A stretch of DNA of 64,000 nucleotides from contig CM071597.1 of assembly GCA_036435485.1 (NCBI GenBank), positions 52,993,881 through 53,057,880 on the forward strand, written 5' to 3'. Positions 12,427 through 24,990 of the stretch are shown here, one piece after another. Origin of the DNA: Saposhnikovia divaricata. Its lineage: Eukaryota; Streptophyta; Magnoliopsida; Apiales; Apiaceae. The translations under genes were made by a program, and so were the position numbers. The first letter of the stretch is position 1; each line of letters opens with the position of its first letter. The notes under the pieces were generated by a model, which was given only the letters and a program-made list of their open reading frames with translations, was not told the origin of the DNA and did no database searches.

Positions 12427-13351
12427 TATAACGCCCTAAAAAATTTCGAATTTAAAATTATTTATTTAATATAAATTATGAATTTTATTATGTGAATATT
12501 GTTGTAAAGGTGGAATGCATGTGAAATTGTATTTATGTGATGATATGATGATTTGGGTAAGCTGTGAAGGTCGGTGTATTTTTATATTTGTATTTTAGAG
12601 GGTTTAATTATATTTAAATCATGCATTTTCGATCCTCTGTCAATTTTATAAAATTATCGGAGGAATTAAAAATCATGAATTCTCTTGAAATATTATCTTT
12701 ATATATTTATTGAGTTTTAAAAATTGTTGGGTGGATTAATTTGGGTGTTTTAGTATTTTAAAATGATTTCAAGAGTTTTATTGCATTTAAAGGATCAAAA
12801 CTTGAAAAATTCATATTTAATTCATTTTTGATCCGAAAAATATTTTAAAAATATGTGTGTGCTCGTAATTTTATATTCTTTATTTTAAAAATGAAAAGTG
12901 TAATTTTTCGAATGTTCTATTTAATTGTGATTTATAGAAGTTGTTTATTGGTATTAAAGCGAATAAGTGTTTTATTGGGCCCGGAATAAATGAATGGTAG
13001 TTAACATATAATTAGAATTGGGCCAAGCCCAATTGGAGAATAAAAACAGCAGCTGAAAGATATAGACGGGGAGAGAGAAATTGGGGAAAAGAGAGGAAGA
13101 TTAGGTTTTCACAAATTGGGGGTTTTTGATTATTGAATCAATTGGGATATATATATATATATATATACACATATATATGTATGTAATCGTGTATATGTGT
13201 GTGTGTATGTGAAAAGATGAGGGCAATGAAGTGAATAGGGGGAAGGGGACAACAGCAGATCGACGGGGGGAAGGATCCACCGCGCGCGGCGGCGACTGGC
13301 GGAGGCGATGGCTTCCCCGGTGGCCAGGCCAAGTGCAGACGCGCAGGAGGC

Positions 13352-13406
<55 letters not shown>
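12427..13406 (+). mobile_element. 5' LTR of the plus-strand gypsy element, segment 1
   Basis: First 980 bp of the LTR, from the target duplication to the insertion point of the minus-strand gypsy element. It contains an AT run (about 13147-13170), a GC-rich block (13255-13330) and the GA microsatellite that took the next insertion. The matching part of the 3' LTR is deleted, so this segment cannot be checked against its partner. Confidence 0.75.
13354..13406. repeat. GA microsatellite, insertion target
   Basis: About 25 GA units precede the minus-strand gypsy LTR. The tract resumes at 43487 with GAGAGAGAGAGGGGGGGG, showing that the element landed inside the microsatellite. Confidence 0.9.
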
Positions 13407-16400
13407 TGTGACGCCCCCAAATCCGAGGTCAAAGGTTCAAGTCGTCACATCACCATCCAACCATATCATACCTGTATTAACTTTACAACTCAACAATACA
13501 ACCATCCAGACCTCAATCTTACGCACAAACAAGTTAGAGCCTCAGAAACGATAATCAAAAGTAACACTAAATATTACAATTCATCTGTACCATCCAGAGT
13601 CTTACGCACTTCCACTTATACAACTACACTTGAAGACAAGTCTTACTATTACAGTTGAAAACCTATCAGACTTACTCTGTAGTATTTATCAGGAACTAAA
13701 TCATCTCCGGGGTAAATCCTCTACTCCTCTTCTGCTAGTGCGGAGTTAATCGGCCAAATTCTTCTCTTTCTGAAAAGTTTTTATAAAGCAAGAATGAGCT
13801 ACATAATGCTCAGCAAGTTCACCCTTTTGAAAAATAATAATGTGGTTTATTTCGAAAACATTCCCAACTATATGGGTATATATCTCAGATTTCAAAACAT
13901 AATTGGACAATATATATGTCTGAGTTTGAATAAAACATCTATACTCACTAAGGAGCTTTAAGAATAACATATGAACCCTTTATAATGTTCTTATTTCAAT
14001 ATATCTCAAGCTTGAAAATATATACATATGAGTATATCATTTTCGGCAAAACACTCTACGGTTAACATACTGTACAGGGAATACATCATTGCAAACCTCT
14101 TTCCTTCCATTAGCCTAGAAGGTTTCTCATTCAAAAACATTTCATTCTTTGAAATAATTGCAAGAGTGCACTAACACGTGCCAATCTTTATAGAAAATCT
14201 TGCAGTTCTAGATACTGCACGATGTCAATGTTTTTCTTATCAAAAGCCACACTATCGGCAACTTGGCACTTAGGCCCAAGAAGCAGTGTTTGAGTATTTT
14301 TCCAAAGTGGAGGATGGGACTGGAAGAAAACATAAAAACCTGACAAGGATTGACGATGATCAGTCGCCACATCCAAGTCCAATAATTCGCGGGTCTTCTC
14401 TACCGGTAGAAGGATAGAAACTACATCCGTAACTATCCTTGGGCGAAAACTACATCCGTAATTACCCTCGATGAAAACTACATCCGTAATCATCCTTCGG
14501 CAACACCTGGGCCGGAATAATAATTTATGGACCGCCTGGCTCACGGCCGCTTACACATCCCAGGAATCGTTCGTCAACGATTCCCACACTTGCCAGAGTC
14601 CCTTTTTTTCTTTTCTTTTCAAAAAAATCATTTTGATAGAAAATTCGAGTAGTTGAAGTTCGACCTCAGTCGACCGATAATTCTTGAGAAATGTACCAGA
14701 AGTAAAACCTGACCGGGGGTTTTCGAAAATGCTTTGAGTTTGAAAGAGTTCGAGTTTGAAAGTGCTAGAGGTATCTTGGATTAGCTTTGTCTTTAAATAA
14801 TGAACAATAATTAGTAAATGGCATTTTAAGATTCAATACTGATAATAAAATAATAATTAAATTAAATTAACTTTTAATCCAAGATAGGTATTTTTGAGTA
14901 TTTATGATGACATAAAAATAATATCTTAAGTATACGATGCTTCCCGAATGACCCTTCGGGTTTTCACAATTTAGTTACGATATAATAATATACCGCTCCC
15001 CGGTCAATAGTATATATGGACCGCTACGACCTCTATTGCTAGAGTCGTTGTCCGAAGAAAACATTTCATTCTATGTTCAAGGGGTGCAAACATATAAGTG
15101 CTTATACATCTCAATTTCATCAATACTTCAATAAGCATAAACATTTGGTACGATTGAAAACTACAAACACAACAGTGAAAGTTCTTATATATGTAAGTTT
15201 TTAAAAGTAAACTTGCATAGGTAGAATCTGGAACATAATATCTTGAAAATAAATGCTTAGGGTTGGAAAACTTGCCTTGGGAAGGTTGGGGTGGTTGGGC
15301 TCGTGGAGTGGAGCGACAATCTATAAATATCTAATATTCGCTCGTTAGTATCTTAGCAACACCATTCAATCATAATGTCTTAAAGAATACAAGGCCATCT
15401 TAGCGACTCCACCATTTGACCCACTAACCCTCCTATATGACCATGTCATCACATTATCACATTCTTTACCCATTCGACTCAAATCTATTCCTCAAACTCG
15501 AGACTCAAGTGAATACTCTTAAAACTACTTTAAACTAATATCCTAAGTGGTTTTCCACTTGTGCGGATTTTACTCCAACATTTTTATAAAATTGAAAAAT
15601 ACATATTTTAATCCAATTATTTTTGGGTAGGCTTCACCACTGCATTTACTAGCTCCCCTAATTTTTCCATGATCCTACATAAATTTTTAGGGGTTTAAAC
15701 AAGGTTCACTAGTGGACCATTTAGTGCAGTCCGGATTCCAGAAACACATTTCACTTCTCAGGCCATAACTCAAAATCTATACATCACCTAGTCATGAACC
15801 TTATATTTCTGGAAACTACATTCAAATACCTTTCCAACAATATATATTAGGACTTCAGGGGACAAGATTTAGGGGTTCAAAAGCCTCCTACAAGACAGTA
15901 CAAGTTCCTGGAAAATTACTCAGCATGCTTTTACTACTTAACCATCCAAGAATCTTATATAAACATCACAACCATCATCTAAACCATCAAGATCATATTC
16001 TATGGCATACATGGAGTTACATACACTAACTACAAGCTTAAAAATCACAACCACAACATTTAAACTCAAGATCCACATCATCCATAACTTATATGTCCAA
16101 GATTTACACAAATATCCATGGATCTAACATTGAACACCACAAATAATACATGGCCAAGAGGGGTTAGGGTTTTTATACCTTCTTGAGTATCTAGGAGCCT
16201 TGGGTATTCCTTACAAGTCTCAAGAACACCTTGGATGAGCTCCTACAATCCTTACAACTCAAGATCTAATTGAAAACTAAACATTGTTACTATTCAACAA
16301 AACTTCAACAATTTATAACTTGAAAACTAATGGATGAAAGGGGTTGGAATTCATAGTATACCTTCCTTATATGATGTAGAGTTCCTAGGATTTTTGTCTT

Positions 16401-17125
16401 GAATTAAGAGTGATGAGAAGTGGAAGAAAAGAATTTTTCTTCTCCTCCAATGGTGCTTGGCCGAGAGCAATGTTGAATAAGGGGGAAGAGAGAGTTTTTG
16501 TTTTATGTTTTGGTGTTGGTTGAATAAAGTAAAGTGAGTTGGTTGATAGGTATTAGGTGTATGTATATGTATCACATGTTTCAAGTCTAGTGCCTAGACC
16601 ACCATACCTCCTTGTCTCCTTGGACAATGTACCAAACTAGTTACTATTCCTCTTGCTATCTTTGCATTGCTAGTTTGTTTTCCAAACTACTTAGTTGCAT
16701 GGGACTTGCATGCAATATCATTCCTTGTATCATTATTCTTCCACCAACGCTTGTCACTTAATCTTTAATTCGCATCGTATCTTAATTAATTTCTCGTAAC
16801 AATATTTTGTCGCGTAGAGATTTCCCTTGTAATTCCTTAAGTACTTAATTGTGTAAATTCCTCGAATATCCATAACTCCTTGTCACAATCCCTTAAAATC
16901 TTTTAATATTCTAATAACTCTCAAATCCCAAGTTTTATAAATCTTACTAACAATAAGACTCTTGCCTTCAACAACCTTTCCTTTATCTTACATGGTGAAT
17001 GTAACAACATAATTTCTCAGACAATCAATTCCATTAAACAACAGGGATGACTAAAAAGGTTCCAAATTGACAATGTCGTATGATATTATATAAAAGAAAA
17101 TATTACAAAAATTAGGGTTCTTACA
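13407..17125 (-). mobile_element. 3' LTR of the minus-strand gypsy element
   Basis: The 3,719 bp LTR matches 38405-43486 and the solo LTR at 45451-49099 along its length. It starts TGTGACGCCCCC and ends TTCTTACA on the plus strand, beside the polypurine tract. Open frames inside it (13746-13970, 14188-14544, 16351-16584) recur in the other copies because LTRs are repeats; they have no recognised domain. Confidence 0.9.
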
Positions 17126-17140
17126 GCCTCCCCTCCTTAA
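17126..17140 (-). other. polypurine tract of the minus-strand gypsy element
   Basis: On the minus strand AAGGAGGGGAGGC directly precedes the LTR start. This is where plus-strand DNA synthesis is primed during reverse transcription. The same block occurs at 17809-17818 and 27494-27506. Confidence 0.8.
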
Positions 17141-17158
17141 AAGGATTCCGTCCTGGAA

Positions 17159-17587
17159 TCAGGTTGAAAACAGTTGGGGGTGCTTTTCGCGCATTGCGCT
17201 CTCTAGTTCCCATGTTGATTCTTCGACATTCTGGTTCCTACACAAAATTCTCACTAGTTTGACAACCTTGTTCCTCAGCACCTGTTCTTTTCTATCCATG
17301 ATTTCTACGGGTTGCTCCACATAGGTTAAGTCTGGTTGCAGATCCACTTGGTCATATTCTATCACGTGCCGGAAGTCGGTTTGGTAGGGTCGTAGCATGG
17401 ACACATGGAACACATTATGTACTTGCTGCAAGCTTGGGGGTAAAGCCAATTCATAGGCTAACTTTCCAACTCGTCTCAAAATCTCAAAAGGTCCTATAAA
17501 CCTCGGACTTAGCTTCTCTTTCTTAACAAACCGCATCAATCCTTTCCATGGGATACCTTTAGCATCACGAAGTCTCCCACCTCATAC
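17159..17587 (-). pseudogene. C-terminal remnant of gypsy pol (integrase end plus chromodomain)
   Basis: An open frame at 17539-17159 (126 codons) matches the last part of the inner element's polyprotein, with [29 protein letters not shown] and the chromodomain-like [10 protein letters not shown]. Upstream to 17587 the same homology continues in another frame (EYEVGDFVMLKVS), so one base has been lost near 17540. Homology stops abruptly at about 17588, where unrelated LTR-like sequence begins. Only about 145 residues remain of a roughly 1,570-residue polyprotein, so this is a fragment. Confidence 0.85.
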
Positions 17588-17817
17588 TCCATTGATATCT
17601 CATAAAATTTGACCATTCAAAATAATGGGTTTCGTAAAAAAAAACTAATGACTTTTACATACACTCGTCTGTACCGCAAAGACGTAATATCGATTCGAAA
17701 TCTTCATTTAATAATTCGTACATATCGTGATTACAAAAATTTCTCATCCACCCATAAAATTACTATTCATCCCGGTTTCGAATATTCACGAAATTTAGGG
17801 TTATTGCAGTCTCCTCT
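17588..17817 (-). mobile_element. foreign LTR terminus and polypurine tract inside the interior
   Basis: The end of this segment, GGGTTATTGCAG followed by TCTCCTCTCCTTAAAAGGATT, copies the layout of the LTR/polypurine boundary at 17115-17145 and 27483-27515. The preceding 200 bp do not match the LTRs of either neighbouring family. It therefore looks like the end of an LTR from a third gypsy family, fused to the 3' end of this element by recombination or template switching. Confidence 0.6.
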
Positions 17818-20800
17818 CCTTAAAAGGATTCTATCTTAAGAACCTAAGGAAAAATAGTTGTGGATACAATTCCAACTTTACCTTTTCCAACTCTCAGGTT
17901 GACACTTCAACCCTTTTGTTCTCTCACCTTGGTCTCACCATCGCCTTAATGTTGTTTCTCAATGCATGCTCTCCTCGACCTGTATTCCTTATCGATCGTT
18001 CTATGAATGAAAATTTCTATCCCACTACTTATACGTTTCTCTTCTACCTTGTTCATAGTATCCGTGTTGAGTCCTCGTATTGTTGGCCCGTGAATACTTT
18101 ATGGTCGTGTTATATAATCTGAGACAACGTCAATACGCACGGTATTCCTCATATTCCTTCGCTTGATTAGCAGGCATGCGTTGCCTCCCGTCAGCCGTTA
18201 CCACTTGCTGTGAATACTGTATAGTCTTCGGCATACGTCGAACCAGTTCAGCTACTATATCCCTCGTTCATTGACTTCTTCGTAATGCAAGAAAAGCGAA
18301 GCTTCTTCTTTCGCAGTACGCTTTACAAGAGACGTCCTTACGTTCGCATGGTGACGATCGTGATAACAACATTCATTTCATGGATAAGTTTTTATTCTCG
18401 ATTTCCCCGTGAAATCTAAGGCACGACACTAAATACAAATTCGATCGTCTGGATAATTCTTCTTCCATGTCCGTCAGCCACAGATCAAATTAGTACATAC
18501 GCTCAATCTCTTTGTTAAATATACCTGAAAGCATCTTCAATATTCGAAGTTTAACCTTAAGTCTTTATCTGACGTAATCGCTGCAGAAGTTTTATATTGC
18601 ACCACCATCTCTTCCGTATATAATTTGATAATCTTCTAAATGGAAAGTCTCTCGTAGGTAAATCACTTGGTCCAACAATTATAACTCAACTAGGGCCATC
18701 TCTTTGCTCGGTCTTCGGCGACCTACTTATGAAATTCATTATAATTTTGTCCACGTTCAAGATTTTCTACAGGCGGGATTAATCCACTAGATCTCTATCA
18801 TTCCACTTTTGACATGTCACGTTTGTACTTAATAGTTTGCCAATACCATTCTTCATATCCGCTTGCCAAACATTCTCTTAATTCTCTATACATCTTTGTC
18901 TTTCCCCATAATTTAGTCATTTTCCTCTAACATTATTCTTTAGTGTATATACTCTATTTTCTTGATCAATACTGTCTGAATTCCAATTTCGAATAATCCC
19001 TTCTATAGGTATCGGCCACCACACTGGCTTTTCCTGGGTAATAACAAATTTCTCCATTATACTCCCTACTCCCTTTCGTCACCTTCTCTTTCTTATGTTT
19101 AGTTCTAATATGAAGATATACTTATGGCACTTGTGGAAAAATTTCACACTTTTCTCATAAGGTTAACGTCTCAGTTTTATGCGTGAACGCTATCATGACT
19201 AATCCCCGACTCACGGTTAGTATATCATATCCCGTAACCTTTGTGTTATTTAGAAGTATAGGCTATCATCCCCTTTCTACTGCATCAGCACACCTCTTAA
19301 ACTCTTGAAAGACGCATCATCGTGACCCTCAAAGTCCTTTTTTCATTATAAAGTATAGCTAACAACGAGGTTGTTACTAATCTCTCATATCATTCTTAAA
19401 ACTTTATTTATTAATCCACATGGGCTTCTGACTCACTAGTCAATCCACATGATACTACCAAAATTTATAATGTTTATATTAATGTGAAATTCCGACTTTG
19501 GTGCCGTACAGAGGTCGATCTTGAGTTGGTGAAACCTTCTCTTCAACCTTATCCTTGAAAAAAAAAAACAACTACGCATTTTAACTAGTCAACAATTCCT
19601 CCATTTCCGATAACGGTATCAGTTCTCGATGGTATATGTAAGATGTCATACGCTCGTCCTCCTTCACAACTGGCGCCAATCAGCCTGAGGCCTGCATGCT
19701 GCTGCGATTCCCAATAAACTTGATTAGGTGGTAATCTCGAAGGGTCATTGGCACATATCTATGCATCCATTTGCTATTAGGGGCCTGTTAAACTTTATGT
19801 CTCTCTATGTGCATCAATCCCTTTAAGCTAAGTAATGCTTCACATTCTTGCCACGATATTTCTTCCTTTCTTGTCCATCTCACTTCCATTTTAGTTTCCT
19901 CTAAGGATATGTTTTACATTGCAATCGATTTGCATTTCTTGGATCAGGAAAAGGCTTGGTAACTCCAGAATTCATTAATATAACATCCTCACAACGGTTG
20001 GTAGAAGTGTACTCCCAACCACCTCATCATTTCTTATAACCTTCCTCACACTAATGTTAAAGGTTCCGTGGTATGCCCCGACATGTTATTCCTACTTTAA
20101 ATAATTACTCGGCATAACGTTCTGGCTGCACAATTACAACATTTGGTTTTTGATCTCATATTGGTGCAACGGTTCACAATTGTACCTCCCGTTCACCTTA
20201 GAGTAATCACTTTCGAAAGGAATGGTTTCAAAATAACAAGGTCCAATAGATAATTTCAATAAGAATTCCACCTTGGATGTTCCAAGAATGTTGATGGTTC
20301 CAAATACTAGGAGTCTCGATTTTCGGAGATGTAAGGATGGACAGAAAGAGTACAACAAGGTTTATTCCCTCAGGTCCTGATAATTCTGTAATATGATATC
20401 ATAGAGAATGTTGCACGAGGGCAATGATTGTTGGATACAAAAGTCATAAAGACGGTCTTTATACAATTCTTACATCGGGTGGATACTTTTCCTCCTGAAT
20501 AATAAAGGGAAATATAAGGTCGCATTGATGAAGGTCAGCCCATAGGAAGCAATTCTACTCCATGACAATTAAAGAATGAAGTAGTTTGTCATTCAAGTAA
20601 TCAATGGTTTCAATGAATTTTCATTGTATGAATGAAAGAATAAAATATTCGATATAAAGTCTGATACGAAGATGGGTAAGAGTTCAAGTTGAGTGGGCGA
20701 CCTCACTAGGTCTCAATCAAATTATTCTTCAAAACTTTCATCATCATACTTTACCACATGCAAAATGCATTGCGGAATTGCTGAATGAATTAAATTGGGA

Positions 20801-22781
20801 GTTGGACCAGTGAAACAATAACTAGTCCTTTTCAAGAAACACTAGCAACTAGCTAGACAAAATTTTCTAGTTCACCTGTTTGAGACATCACCACTAGCTA
20901 GGACAATTAGCTATGTGTTCTTCACAACATTACAATTTTGACTAGTTAGAACAATCAACTAGTCATTCATATTGACATATCGACTAGCCAGTTTCAATTG
21001 GCTAGAACGGAATTTCAACCTCGTAGCCACTGAAGAAACTTTAGGCTACTCGGACAACGATTGGAAATAAGAAGTTATTAAGTTTGAAAAAGAAAACTAT
21101 AAAATCTGAAGAGAATGTTCTAGGTATCCGAACAATCGATAACCTCCCATCAAATATTACTTATCAGTGAAACGGTCCACCCAAGGGTGCCTCCATACAC
21201 ATGCTTTATCAGATCCTACAATAGAATTAAATTCAGAATACCAATATCAAAATGATATCCTTACTATGATTTCAATGTACGATGTACAATCTCATCTTGA
21301 ATAGAAGAAAAGAATTCATGAAGGATGTCTGGACATTAGATCATCCATGTCCTCAGTAATTTGTTAAATATTTATGAGCTCAATTGAAGAGTGCAAGTAT
21401 GAAAGAAGCAATCAAATATCAATATTCGTTAAGTAATATTCGTCGAATAATTAAGGAAATATTTGTTGAACATTCCTTGGATAATTGAAAGAAAGTGTAA
21501 ATAGGCCTGAGCCGAACAAGATCATCATAAATTTTTGAATAGATTGTTCATGGATCAAATAAAATTACTTCGGATAAGTCCTGCTTTAGGAAAAGTATCT
21601 CACTGGTTGTTATTCCACAAGTTTGAAGTAGAACGCTAGAAGGGTTACCTGATATAAACTAATTAAGGTAACAGGGTTAGTGAATAGTTTAAAATGAAGT
21701 AGTGCACCTGCCGATAGTTACCAAAATAATTTAATGATCATTCATGCATCTCATTATCACCATTATGAGGGTAACTCCATCTCTTCGTCTTCGTAATACA
21801 AGACACCAACTAGTGCGTCTCTCATTCATCATCTTAAAGTCATTTATCGAGTTGGGGTTTCACAACTATATCTGTCATTTCTGTGCTTTATCTTGAAGAC
21901 TAAGCTTCACATCGTTTCGGGGACACCTGCTAAGTCCATAGGGTCCTACGTCATGCCTTCTGACCTGAATCACAAGTGGCCAGTTCCCCCTGGGAACAGA
22001 TCAAAGAGATCTCTCAGGGATCTCAGTGCAGTCCATAGGTTCAGTGGCGGGTGTGTGTATGTGAACATATACCAAAAATATTGAGGTCTACAATACATAT
22101 ATACGTAGTCCCTGATAACATCTCTATCAAAGGATCCCACTCCAGACCCGCTGGTCTTTTCTTTTGGTAGACTCTGAGATCACTGTATCGCTCGTTGCAA
22201 CCATATTCAACTTCTCTTGAGTCCCTTTGTTGATTCTACTTGTTTGTTCTCTAAGTTGAACTACCATGCTCTAGCGCCTGAATCATGCGTGGGATTATCT
22301 AGCACGCTCGTCTTATGATAACATTATCATATAACACATGTAAAGTTCGCCATCAAGGGTAATGAAGTCCACCACGGCATAGCAACCACCTTTCAGGTAA
22401 ACCCGTTACTTATCAAAAATCGGATCTTATAGCTAAAGTAAAAGTCTTTCATTATTCCAAGTACTAAGTACCCATAATTATGTAGTGAAGTCTAAACTTC
22501 TTGATTCTTAATATGCCGCCTCCTAAACTGTGGAGGACTATGGGCCACACAATTTATGCCAGCCTAGTCATCCGATCATATTGACTATATCGCATCCACC
22601 TCAGCTGCTCTTGAGATTTCGTTCTTCCTCCTATATAATTACCTATGATAGGTCATGTACGACTCTCAAACCTCTATTCATCATTCTGAAGGTCTCTAAG
22701 GATTCTATCGACCCTAGTACAATACCTCCAGTAAACACTCCAGTCCATTCTACTCACCGGTACCTCTTCCGGTAGTCCAAT
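17818..22781 (-). pseudogene. heavily decayed gypsy gag-pol interior
   Basis: No long frame survives, but blocks line up in order with the inner element's pol on the minus strand. 19010-19050 resembles the RNase H/integrase linker (inner 29099-29140). 19395-19460 resembles the RT block at inner 29893-29960. 19500-19560 resembles the RT block at inner 29995-30050. Substitutions and indels are dense, so this is older than the LTRs around it or evolved as non-coding cargo. The region ends at the insertion site CCAAT (22777-22781) and resumes at 38305. Confidence 0.65.
20821..21005. repeat. CTAG-rich tract
   Basis: Eleven CTAG tetramers occur in 185 bp, mostly as ACTAGY or GCTAG, spaced 4 to 40 bp apart. 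This lies in the decayed interior of the minus-strand gypsy element; CTAG would be expected about once per 256 bp in random sequence. Confidence 0.7.
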
Positions 22782-24059
22782 TGTAACACCCCCAGATCCG
22801 GGGTCAGGAATCTGGTGGTTACGGTCTTACATCCATTCATAATACTTGACTTGAGTCCATAATAAATAAATCACATGCTGTGACCCCACAATAATTACCA
22901 CTCACACACACAACAGTTATAGTCCCAGAGATGAAATTGAAATAAGTCTTACATTAAAGGGTTTACGAATAAAAGTTATTACAATCCCAAAAGGACAACA
23001 TCATAGGTTTAAAAGTTTTGCCGTGGATTACATTAATTATACATATAGTTAAACAAGAAACAAAAGCTGTCTAACTATGCTACCTCAGCAATGGCGGCTA
23101 GCATCTCCGCGGGTAGTCCGGTGGGTCGGGTAACCTGCTTGCGCCGAGTGCGCCTAACGCGAGCCATCTGTCCTAGCTGTTGTTGTGACATAATATAAAC
23201 AAAGCAAGGGTGAGCGAAAGCCCACCAACAAATATATAACTGAACGATAATTTAAAACAGTTCAAAGCTATCTTTTAAACCATATGCCATGCATTTACGG
23301 AAATGATGCCAGTATAATATGAACGATGAAGTTACAAGGTAACTTGAAGTATTTGTTTGAAGAAATATCTGCTACATCAAAGTAAGCGAGATATTATTGT
23401 CGTTAATAAGAAGAGGAACTTGCAAGAAAGGGTTGCAATTCCAGTTATGACTCTTCTCCAACTCTGCCAACAGTAATCATGTTGCAGGAAATAAATGAAT
23501 TTGGATGATGAACCAATGATGGAGTATTCACCGCGCCCGCTGTTCCAATCTTGATGATCAGTCGAGATCGTACAGCTCAATTTAGATTTACTACCGGTAG
23601 AAGGAAGAACTGACGGCTTTACTTGTATACCGCCTTACTAGCTCTCCCCGGCCAACGGTTGGGCCAAAGGGGATGGACCGGCGCTACTCGGCCTCTTACA
23701 CGACTCCTAGTTCAAATAGAATTCATGATTCTGAATGTAACGTTCGTCCCCCTTTCCCCAAGTATAAGACTTGTTGATAAGACTCCACAAAGTAGTCGTA
23801 TCTAGTTGGAAAGGAAAATTTACCATTATCTCCCAAGCTATTACTTGGTAACGGATATCAACTTGTTCCAGTAATCTTACCCCTCGAAAGATGAGAAGGT
23901 AAACAACGACTTTAATAAGTCAACAGCACCCGAGTTGCGGGTGAAGGGAATACTTTATGACCGGGAAGTCGACAAGATAAATAACATTTTCCAAGTAAGG
24001 TTCCCTTATTATTAAGGAGATAGACTCGAAGAAGAATGATGTCTGAGAACCTTTCTTGA

Positions 24060-24990
24060 TATAAGATTAATAATAATATGACTCCGAAATATTTTTCGTA
24101 ATAATCGAAGAAGATAACCCTTATTGAGGTTATTCTAAGTATGGAATAAATATTCAGAGAATATTTATTGAATTAAAATATTTTACAGAATATTTAGGAA
24201 TATGAAAGAATATCTTTAATCAGAGTATCTCTCAAATAATTCTTGAAGAAATATCGAGAGAATATTTATTGCATAATTAAATAATCAAATGAATATTCAA
24301 AATAATATTCATTACTTAATAAGACCTGAAAGGAATATTTAAAATATTTAAAATAATATTCGATGATTAAATAGAACCCTGGATGAATATTCAAAATAAT
24401 ATTCATAATTAATTAGGAATTTAAATGAATATTGATAAAGTAATATTCATTTAATGAATAATATTCTAAATGAATATCAAGTAATATTCATTTAGTAATT
24501 CAAGCTTTAAGGGAATATTCGAGATAAGACTCGATAAATAAATCAAGTTTCAGATGAACATTAAAATAATATTCGACAGGTAATTACTATCTTAAATGAA
24601 TACTCAAATGTAATCTTCATTTAATGAAGCTTTAAGGGAATATTCGAGATAAGACTCGATAAATAAATCAAGTTTCAGATGAACATTAAAATAATATTCG
24701 ACAGGTAATTACTATCTTAAATGAATACTCAAATGTAATCTTCATTTAATGAATAATATTCTAAATGAAGATCCAAATAATATTCATTTAGTAGTCCAAC
24801 CTTTAGAAGAATATTCGAAATAATAATCGATAAATAATTCGACTCTGAATGAATATTAAAAATATTATTCGTCGAATAGTTACGTTCAAATAATTATTTG
24901 AAGTAAGGATCGTTAAAATAAATAATCTCGAACGAATATTCAAATAATATTCGTCGCCCGAATAATGGAAAATATTTACTTAAATATTTT
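24060..24990. repeat. AATATT/GAATATTC-rich array in the LTR (left copy)
   Basis: Imperfect 30-60 bp units combine ATGAATATTCAAAATAATATTC-like segments (GAATATTC is self-complementary) with TAAATGAAT spacers. The same array is in the right LTR (about 34990-35830), where I count more than 25 AATATT hexamers in about 820 bp. Confidence 0.85.
24502..24751. repeat. exact 125 bp tandem duplication, left LTR only
   Basis: The unit starting AAGCTTTAAGGGAATATTCG occurs at 24502-24626 and again at 24627-24751 without visible change. The right LTR has it once (near 35433), which accounts for the whole length difference between the LTRs (4,712 minus 4,587). Confidence 0.93.

Noticed and set aside
13130..13658. 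Overlapping frames with Arg-Glu or Leu-Ser repeats
   Set aside because: These are translations of the GA microsatellite that run into the LTR; not genes.
14188..14544. 118-codon frame found again at 40547-40903 and, shorter, at 46252-46590
   Set aside because: Present in all three LTR copies of one gypsy family, with short internal repeats of ACTACATCCGTAA; no domain, so repeat-borne rather than a gene.
22514..22775. Plus-strand start ATGCCGCCTCC resembling the gag N-terminus (MPP)
   Set aside because: Wrong strand for the surrounding element and no similarity beyond the first three codons.
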